From Marinobacter arenosus (GTDB taxonomy: Bacteria > Pseudomonadota > Gammaproteobacteria > Pseudomonadales > Oleiphilaceae), in contig NZ_JAHVAO010000003.1 of NCBI RefSeq assembly GCF_019264345.1, forward strand, positions 62,001 to 126,000: a stretch of DNA of 64,000 nucleotides. The letters are read 5' to 3'. Under the pieces are notes generated by a model. It did no database searches and was not told where the DNA came from. It saw only the letters and a program-made list of their open reading frames with translations. This document shows positions 60,618 through 64,000 of this stretch, piece by piece. Position numbers and translations under genes: made by a program. How positions within the stretch are numbered: position 1 is the first letter of the stretch; every line of letters begins with the position of its first letter.

Positions 60618-62734
60618 GGTTTGCCGCCCTCCGCACCGGCTTTGGTCACGACAATGTCTTCTTTGGCCGGCTTGCCACCGACAACGTCAACGATGAGTTC
60701 CCTCGTTGGTTTCTCATGGCCGCCAAATGTGAAGGACTCCGTGTCCGCGTTGGCTCTCTGGTTTGCGGCCGGAAGCGATTGCGGGGCGGCAACCTTACCC
60801 TCCTCATTGGAAAAAAATGAAGGCAGATCGGGCGTGCCCGTTTGAATGGCTGCTCCGCTCCCCGGTGAACCACCGGAGTTGATCTTGATACCGGGCCCAC
60901 TCAGCGTTACACCACTGGCATCCAGTTTGATGAAGCTGCCTCCGCCGGCAATGGTGAGTTCCGTTCCCGCGTCTAGAATGACTTTTGCTCCAGCCCTGTG
61001 ATGAACTTCCCGTCCTGCCTCGCTGGCGTAGACGCTCCCTGTTTTGGTATGCACTGTGCCGGCTATGGCCTGGTAACAGTCTCCGCCAACGACGTCACGT
61101 GATTCGCCCTCGTAGGAACAGTGATCGTTGCCCATGACGCGACTGCGGCTATCGCCTTCTACCGTGAGATGGCTGTCATTGATGATGACGTCAGTCCGGT
61201 TGTTCTGGATGAGCAGGTCCAGGTCCCTCTGGGCATGGACGAAGACCTGCTCCTGGCCGGCTTCGTCCTCGAACCGCAGCTCGTTACTACCCTCCCCTTT
61301 GTGGGTCTGGGTTTTCAGGGTGGTTCGGGTCTTGTGCGCCGGCAGCGAATACGGCGGTTTGTTGGTGGCGTGATGGGTGCGACCGGTGATGATCGGCTGG
61401 TCCGGATCGCCGTCCAGGAAGGAGACGATCACCTCGTGGCCGACCCTCGGCAGCGCCATGAACCCATACTGGCCGCCGGCCCAGCCCTGGCTGACCCGTA
61501 GCCAGGCGCTGGCGTGTTCGTCGTTGCGGGCATAGCGGTCCCACGGAAACCGCACCTTGACCCGGCCGTGTTCGTCGCAGTGAATCTCTTCCCCTTCGGG
61601 GCCGGTGACCTGTGCCACTTGGGGACCATCCATCAAGGGCCGGTGCTCGCACCGTGGCCGCCAGGTCCGGTCCGCCGGAATGACGCTGAAGGCGTTGTGA
61701 TAGGTGGTCGGGTCGGTCCCGCCCTCCTCTTCCAGCGCCTGGGGCTGTCTGCCCTGGTGGGTGACGGTGGTCAGCAGCCAGTCCCGGTTCAGCTCGGCAT
61801 TGTCGTGGTCGCTAAGTGCGACGCGGGCACCGGCGGTAAAGTCCGGCCGGTTGCTTTCGCCCTGGCCGGTGCTGGCGTCGTTGCGAAGTGCTTCCAGTCG
61901 GGCCTCGGTGAACGGCCGGCCACTGGCGTCGCCCTTGAACCGGCCCGGGTAGTCAAAGTGCTGGTAGTCGTCCCGGTGGTGGGGCGCAAGGGCCCCCTGC
62001 TCGTGCATCAGCGCGTAGGCCGGGTTCCGGAAGGTGTAATCCTTCATCGCCACGGAGGCCGCCCTCACCCGTTCCTCGTACCGGAACCGGAAGACCGCCG
62101 GTTGCCGGGCGCTGCCGCCGGCGTTGCTGTTGTAGCCGACGGCCTCCAGCCTGGGGGCATCGCCGTGGTGATCGGCCAGGATCAGGGCGGGTTGCTCCGA
62201 GCCGTCCACGCTGCCGTGCTGGTAACGGTAGTGCCAGCCCTCTTCCGCCGCCAGCCGTTCCACAAACGCCAGATCGGTCTCCCGGTGCTGGACGCAGTAC
62301 TCCCGCTCCGCCGGGGGGCGCTTGAGGTCGAACACGGAATTCACCAGGCCCCGCTCCTCAAGCAGTGTGCGCACAATGGCATCAGGGCCCTGGGTCTGGA
62401 AGATGCGGCTGTTCTGCATCAGCCCCAGGCGCCACGGGGGCGGCTGGATGATGACCTCGTAGCGGGTGCGGCGGTGGCCGGTCTCGCCGCGGGTGAATTC
62501 ACTGATCACGCCGGTAAAGCGACGCAGTGGCTGGCTGTCCTGCCAGACCACCAGATCCACGCTCTGCTCGAGCAGATCCCGGGCGCACAGTGACGGATCG
62601 GTGCTGGCCAGCTGCACGTGGCCATGAAACCGTTCGGAGAGGCCTTCGGTCAGCACAAAACCGACCACGGCGAATAAGTCTGGGGGGAGCTCACCAACAC
62701 GGGCGGTGAACTGCAATCCGCTTGCCTGGGGCAT
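60614..62734 (-). CDS. vgrG: Type VI secretion VgrG spike protein
   Basis: A 706-residue VgrG. The gp27-like part has FTARVGELPPDLFAVVGFVL, REYCVQHRETDLAFVERLAA and EEGWHYRYQ; the gp5-like OB region has GPEGEEIHCDEHGRVKVRFP, SAWLRVSQGWAGGQYGFMAL and PRVGHEVIVSFLDGDPDQPI. The beta-prism/DUF2345-like stem follows (NELRFEDEAGQEQVFVHAQR), plus a C-terminal extension of about 90 residues that likely docks the effector. The start MPQASG at 62734 has AAGGA upstream. No core T6SS genes are in the window, so it is an orphan vgrG module. The central part is more GC-rich than the 3' end. Confidence 0.93.
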   Translation of the reverse strand: MPQASGLQFTARVGELPPDLFAVVGFVLTEGLSERFHGHVQLASTDPSLCARDLLEQSVDLVVWQDSQPLRRFTGVISEFTRGETGHRRTRYEVIIQPPPWRLGLMQNSRIFQTQGPDAIVRTLLEERGLVNSVFDLKRPPAEREYCVQHRETDLAFVERLAAEEGWHYRYQHGSVDGSEQPALILADHHGDAPRLEAVGYNSNAGGSARQPAVFRFRYEERVRAASVAMKDYTFRNPAYALMHEQGALAPHHRDDYQHFDYPGRFKGDASGRPFTEARLEALRNDASTGQGESNRPDFTAGARVALSDHDNAELNRDWLLTTVTHQGRQPQALEEEGGTDPTTYHNAFSVIPADRTWRPRCEHRPLMDGPQVAQVTGPEGEEIHCDEHGRVKVRFPWDRYARNDEHASAWLRVSQGWAGGQYGFMALPRVGHEVIVSFLDGDPDQPIITGRTHHATNKPPYSLPAHKTRTTLKTQTHKGEGSNELRFEDEAGQEQVFVHAQRDLDLLIQNNRTDVIINDSHLTVEGDSRSRVMGNDHCSYEGESRDVVGGDCYQAIAGTVHTKTGSVYASEAGREVHHRAGAKVILDAGTELTIAGGGSFIKLDASGVTLSGPGIKINSGGSPGSGAAIQTGTPDLPSFFSNEEGKVAAPQSLPAANQRANADTESFTFGGHEKPTRELIVDVVGGKPAKEDIVVTKAGAEGGKP

Positions 62735-62913
62735 GTCTTCAGTCCTTGAAGAAAATGTGACGTCCTCGCTCCTCCTGAGCGCAGGAGCGATTATAACCAC
62801 CGTAAAAATGAATGTAACCCCATGGACTTAAGTGACATCCCGGGATGAGAGGTTGACCACAGGACGTTTCTGCTGCACCCTAATCTGGTTTCATTATGCA
62901 ACCGGAGATGACT

Positions 62914-63939
62914 GTGAGCGAACACAAGAACCGAGCCGTCGTGCTCAAACAGCGTCCTCAAGGCGAAATCCAGGACGGTGATCTGGTGTTGGAACAACGC
63001 CCTGTGAGAGCCCCCGGCGACGGCGAAGTCGTTGCGCAGGTCCTTTGGCTCTCACTGGACCCTTACATGCGCCCTCGCATGAACGACGCAAAGGGCTACA
63101 TGGACCCCATCGGGATTGACGAGCCCATCGTTGGTGAGAGTGTCGCCCGAATCGTCGAATCGCGCTCGGACAAACTCAAGGAAGGTGACCTAGTGACCTG
63201 TTATTCAGGCTGGCAGGAATACGTGACCTTCCCTGCTGACGCGCCGATGGTCTACAAGATTGACCAGAAGGATAATGTTCCCCTGCAGACCTACCTTGGT
63301 GTTGCGGGCATGCCCGGACGCACCGGGTACTGTGGCCTGATGTACGTGGGCAAGCCTCAAAAGGGTGAAACCGTGGTTGTCTCTGCGGCGTCCGGCCCGG
63401 TGGGTACCGTCGTCGGGCAAACCGCCAAAAGCGAAGGCTGCCGCGTCGTCGGCGTAGCCGGCGGTCCCGAGAAATGCGACTTCGTTGTGAACGAACTGGG
63501 GTTCGATGCCTGTGTCGACTACAAGGCCGGCAACCTCGACGCGGACCTCAAGGCCGCCTGCCCGAACGGCATCGATATCTACTTCGAAAACGTGGGGGGC
63601 GCCGTCACGCGCGCGGTCGCGCCGCTGTTGAACGATGGCGCCAGGGTCCCCATCTGCGGGTATGTCTCAGCCTACAACGCGACCGACATGGCCAGCGTGG
63701 AAACCCCCTTTGACGTGCTCAAAGCGTTGGATCCGGTTCCGGAACACCGCTTTTTCCTCGTGACGGAATGGCAGGACAAACACCAGGAGATCACCAACAT
63801 CCTGGCTTCCCGGATTGCCTCCGGTGAACTCAAGTACCGGGAGACCGTCGCAGAGGGACTGGAAAACGCCGTTGATGCGTTCAAAGGCATGCTCAAGGGC
63901 AGGAATTTCGGCAAGCAATTAATCCATATCGCCGACTGA
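62914..63939 (+). CDS. NADP-dependent oxidoreductase (CurA/YncB/leukotriene reductase type)
   Basis: A 341-residue zinc-free medium-chain dehydrogenase/reductase. It has the family's start (SEHKNRAVVLKQRPQGE), LSLDPYMRPRM, GVAGMPGRTGYCGLMYVGKP, VVSAASGPVGTVVGQTAKSE (NADP-binding), YFENVGG and a C-terminal MLKGRNFGKQLIHI. It reduces double bonds of enones. The GTG at 62914 is preferred because GGAG lies six bases before and the protein then begins like its relatives; ATGs at 62896 and 62908 are alternatives. Confidence 0.9.
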   Translation: MSEHKNRAVVLKQRPQGEIQDGDLVLEQRPVRAPGDGEVVAQVLWLSLDPYMRPRMNDAKGYMDPIGIDEPIVGESVARIVESRSDKLKEGDLVTCYSGWQEYVTFPADAPMVYKIDQKDNVPLQTYLGVAGMPGRTGYCGLMYVGKPQKGETVVVSAASGPVGTVVGQTAKSEGCRVVGVAGGPEKCDFVVNELGFDACVDYKAGNLDADLKAACPNGIDIYFENVGGAVTRAVAPLLNDGARVPICGYVSAYNATDMASVETPFDVLKALDPVPEHRFFLVTEWQDKHQEITNILASRIASGELKYRETVAEGLENAVDAFKGMLKGRNFGKQLIHIAD

Positions 63940-63967
63940 CGGCCCCCAGCACAAGGAACCAGGAGGG

Positions 63968-64000
63968 TTACTCTGCAACTTGCAGCAAAACCTTCCCGGT
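63968..64000 (-). CDS. C-terminal end of probable MDR-type oxidoreductase
   Basis: Ten codons and a TAA stop run in from the right edge: TGKVLLQVAE. This matches the usual end of zinc-type or quinone-oxidoreductase medium-chain dehydrogenases (GKVLLQV). Too little is visible for certainty. It would converge with the gene at 62914. Confidence 0.35.
   Translation of the reverse strand, partial: TGKVLLQVAE

Overview
The window looks like a chromosomal segment of a marine gammaproteobacterium, most probably Marinobacter or a close relative. This rests on the gene order from rpsB-tsf-pyrH through the bam/lpx genes to rnhB, the long-form DapD, and overall gene content; no rRNA or other marker allows a firmer call. 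Most of the window is ordinary GC-rich chromosome. The first 8 kb is visibly AT-richer and built of accessory genes.

Layout. (1) 1-8083: part of a genomic island whose left end lies outside the window. It holds an orphan ParS/MbcA-type antitoxin domain, a translationally coupled operon headed by an Integrase_1-type tyrosine recombinase and ending near a 39-residue Gly-rich peptide, unknown genes, an AbiEi/DUF6088-like protein, an AlpA-like regulator and a P4-type integrase. (2) 8084-9405: two integron-type attC sites, each directly after the stop codon of a minus-strand gene (a P-loop kinase-like gene and a YoeB toxin with a broken antitoxin). No integron integrase is present, so this is a small CALIN-like cassette cluster. 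(3) 9418-16777: a probably Pho-regulated lipoprotein, a Gly-rich lipoprotein, a glyoxalase-II-like hydrolase, a heme-c chemoreceptor, YciO and BolA. (4) 16778-24489: topoisomerase III, then a response regulator/FecR/CHASE2-kinase operon and a small lipoprotein. (5) 24944-28554: DOPA-dioxygenase-like enzyme, glutathionyl-hydroquinone reductase, DoxX, a divergent LysR regulator and initiator tRNA. (6) 28625-43427: the core envelope and translation run on the minus strand, in transcription order rpsB, tsf, pyrH, frr, uppS, cdsA, dxr, rseP, bamA, skp, lpxD, fabZ, lpxA, lpxB, rnhB. (7) 43471-50672: divergent map-glnD-dapC-arsC/spx-like-dapD-dapE operon, linking nitrogen sensing and lysine/peptidoglycan precursor synthesis. 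(8) 50695-54980: SlyX, a membrane-anchored cold-shock protein, a degenerate ClpA-like ATPase with an overlapping unknown gene, GloA and a DUF1853 protein. (9) 55002-62734: an orphan type VI secretion module (vgrG, a 1116-residue VasX-like membrane effector and two tandem paralogous membrane proteins). (10) 62914-64000: an NADP-dependent oxidoreductase and the tail of a probable second one.

The strongest candidates for something new are the T6SS vgrG-effector-paralog module, the CALIN pair of attC cassettes beside the island, and the small-protein recombinase operon of the island.
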